NCBI RefSeq assembly: GCF_030053775.1
Contig: NZ_CP125669.1
Location: forward strand, 3,591,962-3,655,961
Length of the DNA: 64,000 nucleotides
DNA from: Acinetobacter corruptisaponis
GTDB taxonomy: Bacteria; Pseudomonadota; Gammaproteobacteria; Pseudomonadales; Moraxellaceae
Direction of reading: 5' to 3'
Below the pieces are notes generated by a model, which searched no databases, was not told the DNA's origin, and saw only the letters and a program-made list of their open reading frames with translations. The translations under genes were made by a program, and so were the position numbers. This document shows positions 46,224 through 57,332 of this stretch, one piece after another (positions within the stretch are counted from its first letter, which is position 1; the number at the start of each line of letters is the position of its first letter).

Positions 46224-46796
46224 ATGAAGATGAGAATAGCAGGTGTAGATGAAGCTGGAAGAGGACCACTGGTTGGTTCTGTTGTGGCGGCCGCGGTCAT
46301 TTTAGATCCAGACAATCCGATTGTGGGCCTGAATGATTCCAAGAAACTGACTGAAAAGAAGCGTGAAAAACTCTTTATCGAGATTCAGGAAAAAGCGTTG
46401 GCCTGGTCAATTGCTGAGGCAACACATGCTGAAATTGATGAGTTGAATATCTTACAGGCAACGTTTCTTGCCATGCGCCGTGCGGTCGAAAGCTTGAACG
46501 TTCAGCCAGAAAAAGTCATTGTGGATGGTAATCAAATTCCAAAGGGTATTAGCATTGCATGTGAGGCTATTGTTGGGGGAGATGCCAGTCATGCTGAAAT
46601 CAGTGCTGCCAGTATTTTAGCGAAAGTGACACGTGACCGACAAATGCAGGCTCTGGATTTAATCTACCCTGATTTTGGGTTTGCCAAACATAAAGGCTAT
46701 CCAACCAAGGCTCACTTTGAGGCAATTGCTGCACATGGTGTTATTAACGAGCATCGGCGTAGTTATGCACCCGTGAAAAAAGCACTGGGTTTATAA
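46224..46796 (+). CDS. rnhB: Ribonuclease HII
   Basis: RNase HII nicks RNA in RNA-DNA hybrids and starts removal of misincorporated ribonucleotides. It has 190 residues. The catalytic carboxylates are visible in [20 protein letters not shown] (Asp-Glu), in [10 protein letters not shown] (Asp) and in [20 protein letters not shown] (Asp). The [14 protein letters not shown] end is family-typical. ATG 46224 and ATG 46230 are both possible; two extra residues make no difference to the call. Confidence 0.96.
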   Translation: MKMRIAGVDEAGRGPLVGSVVAAAVILDPDNPIVGLNDSKKLTEKKREKLFIEIQEKALAWSIAEATHAEIDELNILQATFLAMRRAVESLNVQPEKVIVDGNQIPKGISIACEAIVGGDASHAEISAASILAKVTRDRQMQALDLIYPDFGFAKHKGYPTKAHFEAIAAHGVINEHRRSYAPVKKALGL

Positions 46797-46823
46797 TAGG
46801 TATAAAATACGCATTCCAAACAT

Positions 46824-46855
46824 AATTAAAGCGACTAATATGAGTCGCTTTAATT
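46824..46855. terminator. Bidirectional terminator between rnhB and csrA
   Basis: Perfect 13-bp arms around AATATG: the 5' arm is 46824-46836 (core AAAGCGACT), the 3' arm 46843-46855 (core AGTCGCTTT). Confidence 0.7.
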
Positions 46856-46876
46856 ATTGGAGAAGAATTCTGCGTA

Positions 46877-47140
46877 TTAACGATTAAAGTTATTATGTCG
46901 AGGAAAATCGTTATTATCTTCTTCATAGGAAACTTGATAATCTTGATCAAGATGTTGTAAATGCTCATGCATGGCACGTTCATGTTGGATACGTTGGTAA
47001 ATTTCCTCACGATGCACAGAAACCTCTTTAGGAGCATTTACACCAATACGCACCTGATTGCCTTTTACGCCAAGCACAGTGACACTGACTTGATCCCCAA
47101 TCATTAATGTTTCTCCGACACGACGGGTCAGAATCAGCAT
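46877..47140 (-). CDS. csrA: Carbon storage regulator CsrA with extended C-terminus
   Basis: CsrA is a dimeric RNA-binding protein that blocks or stabilises mRNAs at GGA motifs. The first 55 residues are canonical: [20 protein letters not shown], then [20 protein letters not shown] and [11 protein letters not shown], including RNA-binding Leu4 and Arg44. The protein runs to 87 residues, against about 61 in E. coli. The extra tail is His, Asn and Asp-rich ([12 protein letters not shown], then [15 protein letters not shown]). AAGGAG precedes ATG 47140. It lies downstream of lysC as in related genomes. Confidence 0.96.
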   Translation of the reverse strand: MLILTRRVGETLMIGDQVSVTVLGVKGNQVRIGVNAPKEVSVHREEIYQRIQHERAMHEHLQHLDQDYQVSYEEDNNDFPRHNNFNR

Positions 47141-47373
47141 GTTTATCTCCTTGCTAAACGCTTAAACTTGCAACAGGGAATTGTTTGAAAGCACAGCCTT
47201 AATATACAGAAAAATCTAAACAGAAATAAGTAAAAACAATATTTTTTTTCGTAAGTTCTGTTGAGATGCTCTGAAAAACCTCATGGGTTAATATAACAGA
47301 GCCACTGTAGTAAAAACTATAGTGGCTCTTATTTTTTTACTATTTACTTGAAAGTAAATATGTTTAAGCAGCA
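47141..47373. other. Region upstream of csrA with a possible small RNA
   Basis: The region contains the csrA promoter area and a strong plus-strand terminator at 47298-47338 with no plus-strand protein gene before it. TTGTTT and TATACA spaced 16 bases apart near 47172-47200 could be its promoter, giving a transcript of roughly 130 bases. No tRNA is seen here. Confidence 0.4.
47298..47338 (+). terminator. Orphan plus-strand terminator
   Basis: AGAGCCACT and AGTGGCTCT (47321-47329) with an inner TAGT/ACTA and one G-U wobble form a long hairpin followed by TTATTTTTTTA. The wobble and U-tract fit only the plus strand. Confidence 0.75.
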
Positions 47374-47656
47374 AGGGTTTGTTGATATTTCAACCATGTA
47401 TTGCGTTATAGGCTAAAACGACATAAACAAGGCATGAAACGCAGGCAATGGCGATCCCCTTGGCAAGTTTTATAACGCAGTTTAGGAATGTTTTAGCCAT
47501 AACCCTACGGGACAGGGACATTTTTTGCCGCTACTGCGTTATGTCTTGCTCATTTAGAGTCACTAAATTTCGCAAAACATGCCTTGTACCGTCTAAAAAA
47601 TGTCCTCTGTCGCAATGAGAGCTGAAAGCTCGCAAGGTGAAATGTCAACAGACCCT
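47374..47656 (+). repeat. MITE-like element, copy 2 (283 bp)
   Basis: The same ends as copy 1 are present (AGGGTTTGTTGATATTTC and GAAATGTCAACAGACCCT). It is 15 bases longer, with extra sequence near 47617-47640 containing AGAGCTGAAAGCTC. The open frame seen in copies 1 and 3 has a TAG early in this copy. It ends 3 bases from the lysC stop codon. Confidence 0.85.
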
Positions 47657-47659
47657 ATA

Positions 47660-48940
47660 TTAAGCACGTGCACTACTTTCGCCATGTTCAAGGTCTAAAC
47701 CAAAAGCAGTATGTAAACAACGTACCGCAAGCTCTAAATAGTTTTCTTCAATAATCACTGAAATCTTGATTTCAGAAGTGGAGATCATCAGGATATTGAT
47801 GCCTTCTTCAGCCAGTGCAGTAAACATTTTGCTTGCCACACCTGCATGCGAGCGCATGCCTACACCCACAATGGACACTTTTACGATATCGTCGCGTGTA
47901 GCAACTTCACGTGCGCCAATGGCTGTGGCCGTTTCTTCCAGAATCTTTTTCGCTTTCGCAAGCTCGCCACGGTTCACTGTGAAAGTAAAATCAGTTGTGC
48001 CATCTTCTTCCACATTCTGGATAATCATATCCACTTCAATGTTTGCGGCACCGATTGGCGACAAAATTTTGGATGCAACACCTGGAACGTCAGGAACACC
48101 CAAAATTGTTAATTTTGCTTCGTCACGGTTAAATGCGATACCTGAGATAATTGGTTGTTCCATGTCGTCTTCTGCCTCAGTGGTAATAAGTGTGCCTACG
48201 TTTTGTTTAAATTCTTCATCGAATGCGCCATCGTCATCATTATCAAAGCTTGATAATACGCGTAATGGAACCTGATATTTACCTGCGAATTCAACAGAGC
48301 GAATTTGTAAAACCTTTGAACCCAAAGATGCCATTTCCAGCATTTCTTCAAATGAAATACGATCCACTTTTTTAGCTTTAGGTGCAACACGAGGGTCAGT
48401 GGTATAAACACCATCCACATCGGTATAGATCTGGCATTCATCTGCCTTTAATGCCGCAGCGAGCGCAACACCAGAGGTATCAGAACCCCCACGCCCTAAA
48501 GTTGTGATATTGCCATCGGCATCAAAACCTTGAAAGCCTGCAACAACCAGAACACGGCCTGCATCAAGATCAGCAGACATAACGTCAGTATCAATGGATT
48601 CAATACGGGCTTTGGTAAATGCGCTGTCAGTCTTGATACCAACCTGACGACCTGTATAGGATTTAGCTTCCACACCAATCGAGTTCAGTGCCATTGCTAA
48701 CATGGAAATCGTAACCTGTTCACCCGTTGATACCATTTGATCAAGTTCACGTGGATCAGGTGTGCTGGTAATGGCTTTTGCAAGCGCAAGCAGGCGGTTG
48801 GTTTCACCACTCATTGCAGACACAACCACGACCACCTTGTGACCGTGATCATGCCAGCGCTTGACACGACGAGCAACATTTAAAATGCGCTCAGGAGTAC
48901 CCATAGAGGTGCCGCCATATTTTTGAACGATTAATGCCAT
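47660..48940 (-). CDS. lysC: Aspartate kinase
   Basis: Aspartokinase phosphorylates aspartate, the first step toward lysine, threonine, methionine and diaminopimelate. 426 residues, monofunctional. The kinase domain (1-~245) has ALIVQKYGGTSMGTPERI, VVVVSAMSGETNRL, the TTLGRGGSDTSGVALAAAL loop and CQIYTDVDGVYTTDPR. Two ACT domains (~265-426), TILGVPDVPGVASKIL and VSIVGVGMRSHAGVASKMF, bind feedback amino acids. The frame extends to 49039 through alaS sequence; ATG 48940 is chosen with GGAACAACT upstream. A hairpin lies in its leader. Confidence 0.97.
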   Translation of the reverse strand: MALIVQKYGGTSMGTPERILNVARRVKRWHDHGHKVVVVVSAMSGETNRLLALAKAITSTPDPRELDQMVSTGEQVTISMLAMALNSIGVEAKSYTGRQVGIKTDSAFTKARIESIDTDVMSADLDAGRVLVVAGFQGFDADGNITTLGRGGSDTSGVALAAALKADECQIYTDVDGVYTTDPRVAPKAKKVDRISFEEMLEMASLGSKVLQIRSVEFAGKYQVPLRVLSSFDNDDDGAFDEEFKQNVGTLITTEAEDDMEQPIISGIAFNRDEAKLTILGVPDVPGVASKILSPIGAANIEVDMIIQNVEEDGTTDFTFTVNRGELAKAKKILEETATAIGAREVATRDDIVKVSIVGVGMRSHAGVASKMFTALAEEGINILMISTSEIKISVIIEENYLELAVRCLHTAFGLDLEHGESSARA

Positions 48941-48959
48941 AGTTGTTCCATATAAGCCA

Positions 48960-48983
48960 TGACCCTGAGAGGCATCAGGGTCA
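48960..48983 (-). terminator. Hairpin between alaS and lysC
   Basis: TGACCCTGA and TCAGGGTCA are perfect 9-bp arms with a 6-base loop. No U-tract follows, so it is more likely an mRNA stability or leader structure for lysC. Confidence 0.5.
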
Positions 48984-49007
48984 GTTACACAAAAAGTGAA
49001 GTGTTTA

Positions 49008-51641
49008 TTATTGTTCAAGCCAAGCAGGCAGGGCTGCAATCACTTGATCAAACTTCTCGTTGAGTGGCGCGCCACCTTGTGCCAAGTCAGGTTTACCACC
49101 ACCTTTGCCACCCAGCTCCTGAGCCAGATGTTTGATGATGTCACCCGCTTTTAGATGTGCAGTATATTGTTTAGCAACGGAGGCGATTAAACTCACTTTA
49201 TCGCCCTCAACGCCAGCTAAAATAATGACTGCATCATCTAATTTTGATTTTACGCTGTCATGTAGGTTGCGTAATGATTTTGCATCTAAACCTTGTACAG
49301 TGGTAATCAGGGTTTGACGACCTGCAATTTCTTTCACCTGATCAAGCAGGTCAGCCGCCTGAAAGCTCGCCAGTTTCTGGTTTAGTTGTTCAATTTGCTT
49401 CTGTAGGCTTGAAGTTGTTTCAACAATCGCTTCCACTTTCTCTACAGTTTGATCTTTCTGCGCCTTTAACAAGGCGTTGATGCTGTGAATGTCAGTATCA
49501 ACCTTTTGGACCACTTCAAGTGCCTTAGTTCCAGTAACTGCTTCAATACGACGGATACCCGCAGCCACACCGCTTTCGGAAGTGATCTTGAATAGGCCAA
49601 TATCACCTGTACGCTTAACGTGAATACCACCACACAGCTCGATGGAGAAGTTTTTCTCTTCAATTACAGAACCCATAGACAGTACACGAACTTCTTCGCC
49701 ATACTTTTCACCAAACAGCATCATTGCGCCTTTGGCTTTTGCTGACTCAATATCAAGCAATTCAGTGCTAACGGGTGTGTTGGCAATCACTTCGGCATTC
49801 ACCAAACGTTCGATCTGCTGCAATTGTTCAAATGAAACAGGTTGGTCATTGGCAAAGTCAAAACGTAGAATGTCGCTGGCAACCAGTGAACCTTTTTGCT
49901 GAACGTGTGAACCTAGAATCTGACGTAAAGCGGCATGTAAAAGATGCGTTGCAGAGTGGTTGCGAGCTGTTGCCGCACGAATGTCTGCTTTTACAGTTGC
50001 TTCAACGTGCTGTGTCGCTTTTAAGCTACCCATGGTCACGATACCCTGATGGACAAATGCACCACCAGATTTTTTGGTATCCTGAACTTCGAAAATACCT
50101 GTATCGTTCTTGAAAAGTCCTGTATCACCGATTTGACCACCGCTTTCAGCATAGAAAGGGGTTTGGTTTAATACGATCAGTGCTTCATCACCTTCGTTGA
50201 TTTCATCAACCTGTACGCCATCTTTATAGATCGCAACAATTTGACCCTGGCCTTGAGTTGCGTCATAGCCATCAAACTGGGTTTCGCCCTCAACCTTGAC
50301 AATGCTGTTATAGTCAACTGCAAACTTGCCTGCATCACGGGCACGTTGACGTTGTGCCGCCATTTCCACTTCAAAACCAGCTTCATCAATGGTCAGGTCA
50401 CGCTCACGGGCAATATCCGCAGTCAAGTCAGTTGGGAAGCCATAGGTATCATACAGTTTAAATACTGTTTCACCTGCAATGACGTTACCTTTGAGCTGAG
50501 CGAGTTCACCCTCAAGCAATTTCAAACCTTGCTCAAGTGTTTTGGCAAACTGTTCTTCTTCACGAATTAAGGTTGCTTCAATTACATCTTTACGCGCAGC
50601 AAGTTCAGGGTAAGCTTCACCCATCACTTCAATCAGCGGTTGTAACATCTTGTAGAAGAATGTGCCTGTTGCACCTAACTTGTTACCGTGACGGACTGCA
50701 CGACGAATAATACGGCGCAATACATAACCACGACCTTCATTGGATGGATTGACACCATCAGCAATCAGGAAGCAGCAAGAACGGGCATGGTCGGCAACTA
50801 CACGTAAAGATGGCTGGCCTTGATCTTCAATACCAATGATGTCAGCCGCAGCTTTTAACAGGTGTTGGAACAGGTCAATTTCGTAGTTTGAATTGACGTG
50901 TTGCAATACCGCAGAAATACGTTCCAAGCCCATACCTGTATCAACAGAAGGTGCTGGAAGAGGGTGCATCACACCATCCGCAGTACGGTTGAACTGCATG
51001 AAAACGTTGTTCCAGATTTCAATGAAACGGTCGCCATCTTCTTCAGGTGTCCCTGGTAAGCCACCCCAGATGTGGTCGCCGTGATCATAGAAAATTTCAG
51101 AACAAGGACCGCATGGACCTGTATCGCCCATCGCCCAGAAGTTGTCGGAAGCGTATTGACCGCCTTTATTGTCACCAATACGGATAATGCGTTCAGCATC
51201 GATACCAATTTCTTTGTTCCAGATATCAAATGCTTCATCATCGGTATGGTAAACCGTGACATACAGACGCTCTTTAGGCAGCGCCAGCCATTGTTTGCTA
51301 GTGAGGAAATCCCATGCAAACTTGAGCGCATCACGCTTGAAATAATCACCAAAAGAGAAGTTGCCCAACATTTCAAAGAATGTGTGGTGACGTGCGGTAT
51401 AACCGACATTATCTAGGTCATTGTGCTTACCGCCAGCACGCACACATTTCTGTGATGAAACGGCACGCACGTAATCGCGCTTTTCTAAACCCAGGAAACA
51501 ATCTTTAAACTGGTTCATACCAGCATTGGTAAACAGTAAGGTTGGATCGTTGGCAGGGACAAGAGAACTCGAAGCGACACGTGTATGCCCTTGCGATTCA
51601 AAGTAACGCAAAAATGCTTCACGGATTTCAGCGGATGTCAT
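49008..51641 (-). CDS. alaS: Alanyl-tRNA synthetase
   Basis: AlaRS charges tRNA-Ala and edits mischarged Ser/Gly. The 877 residues are full length. The aminoacylation domain starts [20 protein letters not shown] with [20 protein letters not shown] and [19 protein letters not shown]. The editing domain has the zinc-binding [13 protein letters not shown] and [13 protein letters not shown] motifs. The C-terminal C-Ala domain ends [19 protein letters not shown] 51641 gives the conserved start. lysC lies 67 bases downstream, followed by csrA, the classic alaS-lysC-csrA neighbourhood. Confidence 0.98.
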   Translation of the reverse strand: MTSAEIREAFLRYFESQGHTRVASSSLVPANDPTLLFTNAGMNQFKDCFLGLEKRDYVRAVSSQKCVRAGGKHNDLDNVGYTARHHTFFEMLGNFSFGDYFKRDALKFAWDFLTSKQWLALPKERLYVTVYHTDDEAFDIWNKEIGIDAERIIRIGDNKGGQYASDNFWAMGDTGPCGPCSEIFYDHGDHIWGGLPGTPEEDGDRFIEIWNNVFMQFNRTADGVMHPLPAPSVDTGMGLERISAVLQHVNSNYEIDLFQHLLKAAADIIGIEDQGQPSLRVVADHARSCCFLIADGVNPSNEGRGYVLRRIIRRAVRHGNKLGATGTFFYKMLQPLIEVMGEAYPELAARKDVIEATLIREEEQFAKTLEQGLKLLEGELAQLKGNVIAGETVFKLYDTYGFPTDLTADIARERDLTIDEAGFEVEMAAQRQRARDAGKFAVDYNSIVKVEGETQFDGYDATQGQGQIVAIYKDGVQVDEINEGDEALIVLNQTPFYAESGGQIGDTGLFKNDTGIFEVQDTKKSGGAFVHQGIVTMGSLKATQHVEATVKADIRAATARNHSATHLLHAALRQILGSHVQQKGSLVASDILRFDFANDQPVSFEQLQQIERLVNAEVIANTPVSTELLDIESAKAKGAMMLFGEKYGEEVRVLSMGSVIEEKNFSIELCGGIHVKRTGDIGLFKITSESGVAAGIRRIEAVTGTKALEVVQKVDTDIHSINALLKAQKDQTVEKVEAIVETTSSLQKQIEQLNQKLASFQAADLLDQVKEIAGRQTLITTVQGLDAKSLRNLHDSVKSKLDDAVIILAGVEGDKVSLIASVAKQYTAHLKAGDIIKHLAQELGGKGGGKPDLAQGGAPLNEKFDQVIAALPAWLEQ

Positions 51642-51838
51642 AAAACGAGTACTCACAACCAAGCGTCCATAATTTTGAAAGTGCTAAATTATAGCGGAAA
51701 ATGTGTGCCCGACCAACGATTTTACAAGCAATCTTAGATAAAACTGTGTTTAGGCTAAAAATCTATATTCAATGCTGGCTTGCATGTTTTACCATATAGC
51801 ATAGAAAAGATGATGTTTTGATGAATTAAGGGCGCCAC

Positions 51839-52876
51839 ATGCAACGTATCGCGATTAATGGATTTGGCCGAATTGGCCGCAATGTGCTACGGGCATGGTT
51901 TGAAAATCCCAAACAATTCCAGTTTGAAATTGTCGCAATTAACGATATTGCTGATGTTCAGACACTGGCACATTTATTTAAGTATGACACCACACATGGG
52001 CGTTTTGCAGGTCAGGTTGAAATCCAGATAGAAGATGAACAGATTTTCTTGAATATTCAGTCCAATCAGCGTCATTTACATTTACAGGTACTGAAACAGG
52101 CCCAGCCAGAACAACTTCCCTGGAAAGATCTGAATATTGATGTGGTACTGGAATGTACAGGATTGTTTCGTTCCAGAGCCGATGCAACCCGTCATATACA
52201 GGCAGGGGCAAAGCGGGTGATTATTGGGGCAGCGCCTTTTGACTCTGTTGATGCCGCAATTGTGTATGGTGTTAATCATGCCGAAGTCAAAGCTACAGAC
52301 CAGATTATTTCCAGTGTGTCCTGTACCACACAGGCTTTGGTGCCATTGGTGAAAATTATTGATGATGCCTTTGGTATTGAAACAGCATTGATGACTGAAA
52401 TCCATGCGGTCACTGCGGATCAATCTGTGCTTGATCATGCCCATCGTGATTTGCGTCGTGCGCGTGCGTCGGGACAAAATATTATTCCAACCACATCCAG
52501 TGCATTAGGTGCATTAAAACAGGTGATGCCGAAAATGGAAAACCGTATTGATGGTTATTCCATTCGTGTTCCTACAATTAATGTTGCAGCGATTGACCTG
52601 ACTTTTATTTCCCAGTCACCTATTACCGTACATAAAGTCAATGAAGTCCTGACTAAGGCTGCACAATTGGATTATGCCCAGATTATGCAGGTCACAGATG
52701 AAGACCTTGTTTCAAGCGACTTTAACCACTCGCCATATTCCTTAATTGTAGATTTAACCCAGACCATGGTGGTTGGACATCAGGCCAAGGTCTTTGCGTG
52801 GTATGATAATGAATGGGGTTATGCGAATCGCTTACTTGATTTATGTGAATCATTTGATTCAAAAAATATTAAATAA
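51839..52876 (+). CDS. GAPDH/erythrose-4-phosphate dehydrogenase family protein with altered active-site motif
   Basis: An NAD-dependent phosphorylating sugar dehydrogenase of the GAPDH fold, 345 residues. The Rossmann start is QRIAINGFGRIGRNVLRAWF, followed by VVLECTGLFRSRADATRHI. The catalytic cysteine lies in IISSVSCTTQALVPLVKII; in GAPDH and Epd this block is normally SCTTNCL, so Asn-Cys is replaced by Gln-Ala here. The catalytic His appears to be in EIHAVTADQSVLD, and the phosphate-binding DLRRARASGQNIIPTTSSAL and C-terminal WYDNEWGYANRLLDL are conserved. The choice between GAPDH (glycolysis/gluconeogenesis) and Epd (pyridoxal phosphate route) cannot be made from motifs. Confidence 0.85.
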   Translation: MQRIAINGFGRIGRNVLRAWFENPKQFQFEIVAINDIADVQTLAHLFKYDTTHGRFAGQVEIQIEDEQIFLNIQSNQRHLHLQVLKQAQPEQLPWKDLNIDVVLECTGLFRSRADATRHIQAGAKRVIIGAAPFDSVDAAIVYGVNHAEVKATDQIISSVSCTTQALVPLVKIIDDAFGIETALMTEIHAVTADQSVLDHAHRDLRRARASGQNIIPTTSSALGALKQVMPKMENRIDGYSIRVPTINVAAIDLTFISQSPITVHKVNEVLTKAAQLDYAQIMQVTDEDLVSSDFNHSPYSLIVDLTQTMVVGHQAKVFAWYDNEWGYANRLLDLCESFDSKNIK

Positions 52877-52900
52877 ATAACAACGGATTTGGAGAGCGGA

Positions 52901-53215
52901 ATGATATTGATGTTGATTTGGGGTTTTATTGGTCTGTTATTGATTGCAGTTACTTTCTTGTTTTGGTTTCAGTTTAAAAATAAACAGCAACCTGCTACTG
53001 ATCCGCAAGTATTGTATCTGGAAGAAAAAGTCCTGCATCTGGAATCCCACCTTAAAAAGAGTCTGGAGATTATGCAGGATTTGGCAAAGAAAATGCACGT
53101 CCAGCAAGAAGTGTTGGATCGGACCGTTGCAAACATTGCCGCGTTGGAAAAGCAAAATGTTGAGTTGGTCAATGTTTTGGAAGTGGTTGTTAAAAATGGG
53201 AAAAATATGCCCTAA
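52901..53215 (+). CDS. Membrane-anchored coiled-coil protein, 104 aa
   Basis: I do not recognise the family. One N-terminal helix (IWGFIGLLLIAVTFLFWFQF, about residues 6-25) is followed by a charged heptad-rich coiled coil (LEEKVLHLESHLKKSLEIMQ through VANIAALEKQNVELVNVLEV). It is probably anchored in the inner membrane with a cytoplasmic coiled coil. GGAGAGCGGA precedes ATG 52901; a TTG at 52889 is less likely. It lies 24 bases after the GAPDH-type gene and probably shares its transcript. A hairpin with TTTGTC / GACAAA and CCCC / GGGG arms follows near 53217-53246. Confidence 0.7.
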   Translation: MILMLIWGFIGLLLIAVTFLFWFQFKNKQQPATDPQVLYLEEKVLHLESHLKKSLEIMQDLAKKMHVQQEVLDRTVANIAALEKQNVELVNVLEVVVKNGKNMP

Positions 53216-53485
53216 ATTTGTCCCCCTTAAATAGGGGATTGACAAATTAATATGTATAACTATTTGTTTTTATTAAATATTTTGATACAAATTTAAAAAA
53301 AATAAGCAATATATTCCAATACATAAAATCTATAAAAAACAATTATTAATTTTTGTTGGATGGTTAAATATTTTTTAACTATCCGTTTTGATTACAATCC
53401 CACTTGATGTGTATTTAGAACGCTCATTATGATGAATTTGTGCTTCATAAAGCATTGATCGAAAAACACATAGGGATGTCTGATA
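53216..53485. other. 270-base AT-rich gap
   Basis: A hairpin sits at its start (53217-53246); the rest is a very AT-rich promoter region for the lipoprotein gene. No gene. Confidence 0.4.
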
Positions 53486-54541
53486 ATGAATAAAACAACT
53501 TTAAAACGTACTGCAATATGCTCAGCTTTATTGAGTGCTGTTGTCATGGTTGCGGGGTGTAATGATGATGACAACTCATCCAGTAATAATTCTGGACAGC
53601 AACAAACGACAACCGAAAAGCTTACAGGTACTGCTGCAACTGGAGCTGCTCTGGCTGGTGCGAATATTGAAGTGGTCAATAAAAATGGCACAACTAAATC
53701 AGTTGTTGCAGGGACAGATGGTAAATTCAGCATTGATGTTGAAAAGGGAGCACCTTATTTATTAAAGGCAACTAAAGGTACAGGTGAATCCCAGATTACC
53801 TTATATTCCTATGCTTCGGCTGCTGGTAATGTCAATGTAACTCAATTAACCACACAGGCAATTTTGGCTGCCAACAAAGCGGATGAAACACGTGATTACA
53901 ACTCATTGGCAGAAATTTATACCAATTGGGCAAAACTGGCTAAAGACAGTACTACTAATGAAATGAATGCTGCGATTAATCAGGCAGCTAAAGAAGTTGT
54001 TGCAAACTTAAAAACTGTATTTGATGCAAATGTAGATACAACAAAAGGCTATCCAGACATCTTTAAAACAGCGTTTACTGCAAACTCTATGGGTTTAGAT
54101 AAAGTTTTGGATCAAGTGAAGATCAATGGCTTAAATACTAAATGTACAGGGATTGGTAGCACTTATAACTGTAATGTCCAGTATGTTGTAAATGGTCAGC
54201 CTTTTGCATGGAATTATAGTGTTGATACAACAGGTCTAAAACTTGTTGTTGATTTAAATAGTAATAATAATCCAAACATTCCATCAGGAAACTATAATTT
54301 GAAAACAACAACCACTGTTATGGGAGTGGCGACAGTCGTTAATATTCAAAATATTCCAAAACCAGACAATAATGATCAATTCTGTGCTTCTGATGATGTA
54401 ATGAAAGCATTAAAAGAACAGGGGCAATTTACCATCAACTCTTGCAGTTTTAATGGGACAGTAGGCAATATTAATGCAACGATTGCTTCTCCAGTTGGTA
54501 GTATTTCATATAGCATTAAGTACGAGTATAGCCCAGCATAA
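53486..54541 (+). CDS. Secreted lipoprotein, 351 aa, unknown function
   Basis: I do not recognise the family. The N-terminus is a lipoprotein signal with lipobox VAGC (Cys25), followed by NDDDN and a Ser/Asn/Gln-rich linker (about 26-42). Residues ~45-120 look like a carboxypeptidase-regulatory-like beta-sandwich (LTGTAATGAALAGANIEVVN, then VAGTDGKFSIDVEKGAPYLL), found in surface and carbohydrate-active proteins. The helical middle and a beta-rich C-terminus with two cysteine pairs (TKCTGIGSTYNC and FCASDDV ... NSCSF) suggest disulfides. Surface or periplasmic location is inferred from the lipobox. Confidence 0.75.
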   Translation: MNKTTLKRTAICSALLSAVVMVAGCNDDDNSSSNNSGQQQTTTEKLTGTAATGAALAGANIEVVNKNGTTKSVVAGTDGKFSIDVEKGAPYLLKATKGTGESQITLYSYASAAGNVNVTQLTTQAILAANKADETRDYNSLAEIYTNWAKLAKDSTTNEMNAAINQAAKEVVANLKTVFDANVDTTKGYPDIFKTAFTANSMGLDKVLDQVKINGLNTKCTGIGSTYNCNVQYVVNGQPFAWNYSVDTTGLKLVVDLNSNNNPNIPSGNYNLKTTTTVMGVATVVNIQNIPKPDNNDQFCASDDVMKALKEQGQFTINSCSFNGTVGNINATIASPVGSISYSIKYEYSPA

Positions 54542-54657
54542 TCAAATTTAAAAAACTTGGAATTGATTTTAGGCAATCATTTGGGTTGCCTATTTTTATG
54601 CGGGATTTACTAAAATTCTCAGGTGCATCATAGAAATCTTCATGTTACACTATGCTG

Positions 54658-54681
54658 AATCGGGCATTCACCCGATTTTTT
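54658..54681 (+). terminator. Terminator before hisZ
   Basis: AATCGGG and CCCGATT pair around CATTCA, with a T-run. It separates the lipoprotein gene from hisZ. Confidence 0.85.
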
Positions 54682-54737
54682 TATGTGGTTGCTTTTATGT
54701 GGATGCCTCCACATTAAACAGATTTTAGGTTTGAAAC

Positions 54738-55904
54738 ATGACCATTTCAGAGACATGGTTGCTCCCTGACGGGGTAGCAGATGTATTACCCGAACAAGCG
54801 CAAATGGTTGAAACCCTGCGTCGGGAAGCTTTAGATTTCCTCGCTGTTCGAGGGTATCAACTGGTATATACTCCATTTATTGAATACATCGAATCGTTGT
54901 CTTCACTTTCAGAATCCAATCAAGATTTAGACTTGGTCACATTCAAGGTGATTGACCAGCTTTCAGGCCGCTTGCTTGGTGTACGCGCGGATATGACTCC
55001 ACAGGTCGCCCGTATCGATGCGCATGTTCGCCCAATTGAAGGCGTTGCCCGTTACTGCTATGCAGGTACAGTGCTGCATACCAAACCACAGAATTTTAAT
55101 GCAACACGCGCACCTTTGCAGTTGGGTGCTGAGCTTTATGGCCATGACAGCATCGAAGCCGATGTGGAAATGATTGATGTCATGCTGGGGCTGTTGGAGA
55201 AAACTGGCAGTTTGCAAGGTGTTCATCTGGATTTAGGTCATGTCGGTTTATTCCGTAGTTTGGTGAAACGTGCTGGTTTAAATAAAAACACTGAAAGCCA
55301 GCTTTCTGATTTATATCAACGTAAGGCATTGCCAGAGCTGGAAGCATTTACCAAAGACCTGACAATGGGTGCGGATTTCTATGCACTTGGTCGTTATGCA
55401 AGTGACCTTGATGCATTACAGGCCCACTTGAGTCAGGACATTTTAAATGATACTGATTTTAAAAATGCGTTTGATGCACTGAAAACAACTTTTGCAGAAA
55501 TACGATCTCGTTGGTCTAACCTGAATATTGGTATAGATGTCATTGAACTGCGTAGTTATCACTATCATACGGGTCTGATGTATGCCATTTATGCGCCAAA
55601 TCGCGCTGCGCCGCTTGCACAGGGTGGACGTTATGATGGTATTGGTGAACACTTTGGCCGTGCGCGTCCAGCCACAGGCTTTAGTTGTGACTTATATGCG
55701 CTGGGTGCTACACAGTTCGCTGAAATTGAGACTGTAGTCGCTCCCAAAGGTAATCAACAAGACCTATTAAATGCAATTGCTGATGCTCGCGCGAATGGTT
55801 CGCGTGTGGTGCAGTTGTTGGGTAATGATGAGTTAAGTTCAGTGCCTTATGCGACCCATCAAATGGTGTTGCAAAATGGGCAATGGATCATTGAAAAAAT
55901 TTAA
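54738..55904 (+). CDS. hisZ: ATP phosphoribosyltransferase regulatory subunit HisZ
   Basis: HisZ is a class II aminoacyl-tRNA-synthetase-like protein without charging activity; it pairs with short-form HisG and confers histidine feedback. The 388 residues start TISETWLLPDGVADVLPEQA with YQLVYTPFIEYIESL and VTFKVIDQLSGRLLGVRADMTPQVARID. Later comes the motif AAPLAQGGRYDGIGEHFGRARPATGF. It is followed 61 bases later by purA, a pairing common in gammaproteobacteria. hisG is not in the window. Confidence 0.94.
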   Translation: MTISETWLLPDGVADVLPEQAQMVETLRREALDFLAVRGYQLVYTPFIEYIESLSSLSESNQDLDLVTFKVIDQLSGRLLGVRADMTPQVARIDAHVRPIEGVARYCYAGTVLHTKPQNFNATRAPLQLGAELYGHDSIEADVEMIDVMLGLLEKTGSLQGVHLDLGHVGLFRSLVKRAGLNKNTESQLSDLYQRKALPELEAFTKDLTMGADFYALGRYASDLDALQAHLSQDILNDTDFKNAFDALKTTFAEIRSRWSNLNIGIDVIELRSYHYHTGLMYAIYAPNRAAPLAQGGRYDGIGEHFGRARPATGFSCDLYALGATQFAEIETVVAPKGNQQDLLNAIADARANGSRVVQLLGNDELSSVPYATHQMVLQNGQWIIEKI

Positions 55905-55950
55905 TTGCCGAGTTGAAAAAACAACTTGGTTTCCAATTCTAACAGCATGA

Positions 55951-57285
<1,335 letters not shown>

Positions 57286-57302
57286 ACTGAATAGATAACG
57301 TC

Positions 57303-57332
57303 AAAAGCCTCTTTTTAAAAGGGGCTTTTTTA
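57303..57332 (+). terminator. Terminator after purA
   Basis: AAAAGCCTCTTT pairs with AAAGGGGCTTTT (one wobble) around TTAA, with a long T-run. Confidence 0.85.

Noticed and set aside
46824..47340. tRNA genes near csrA, as found in enteric genomes
   Set aside because: No cloverleaf, T-loop GTTCRANNC or CCA end could be found on either strand.
47766..48275. 169-codon plus-strand open frame
   Set aside because: It is antisense to lysC, with no ribosome site and a low-quality translation.
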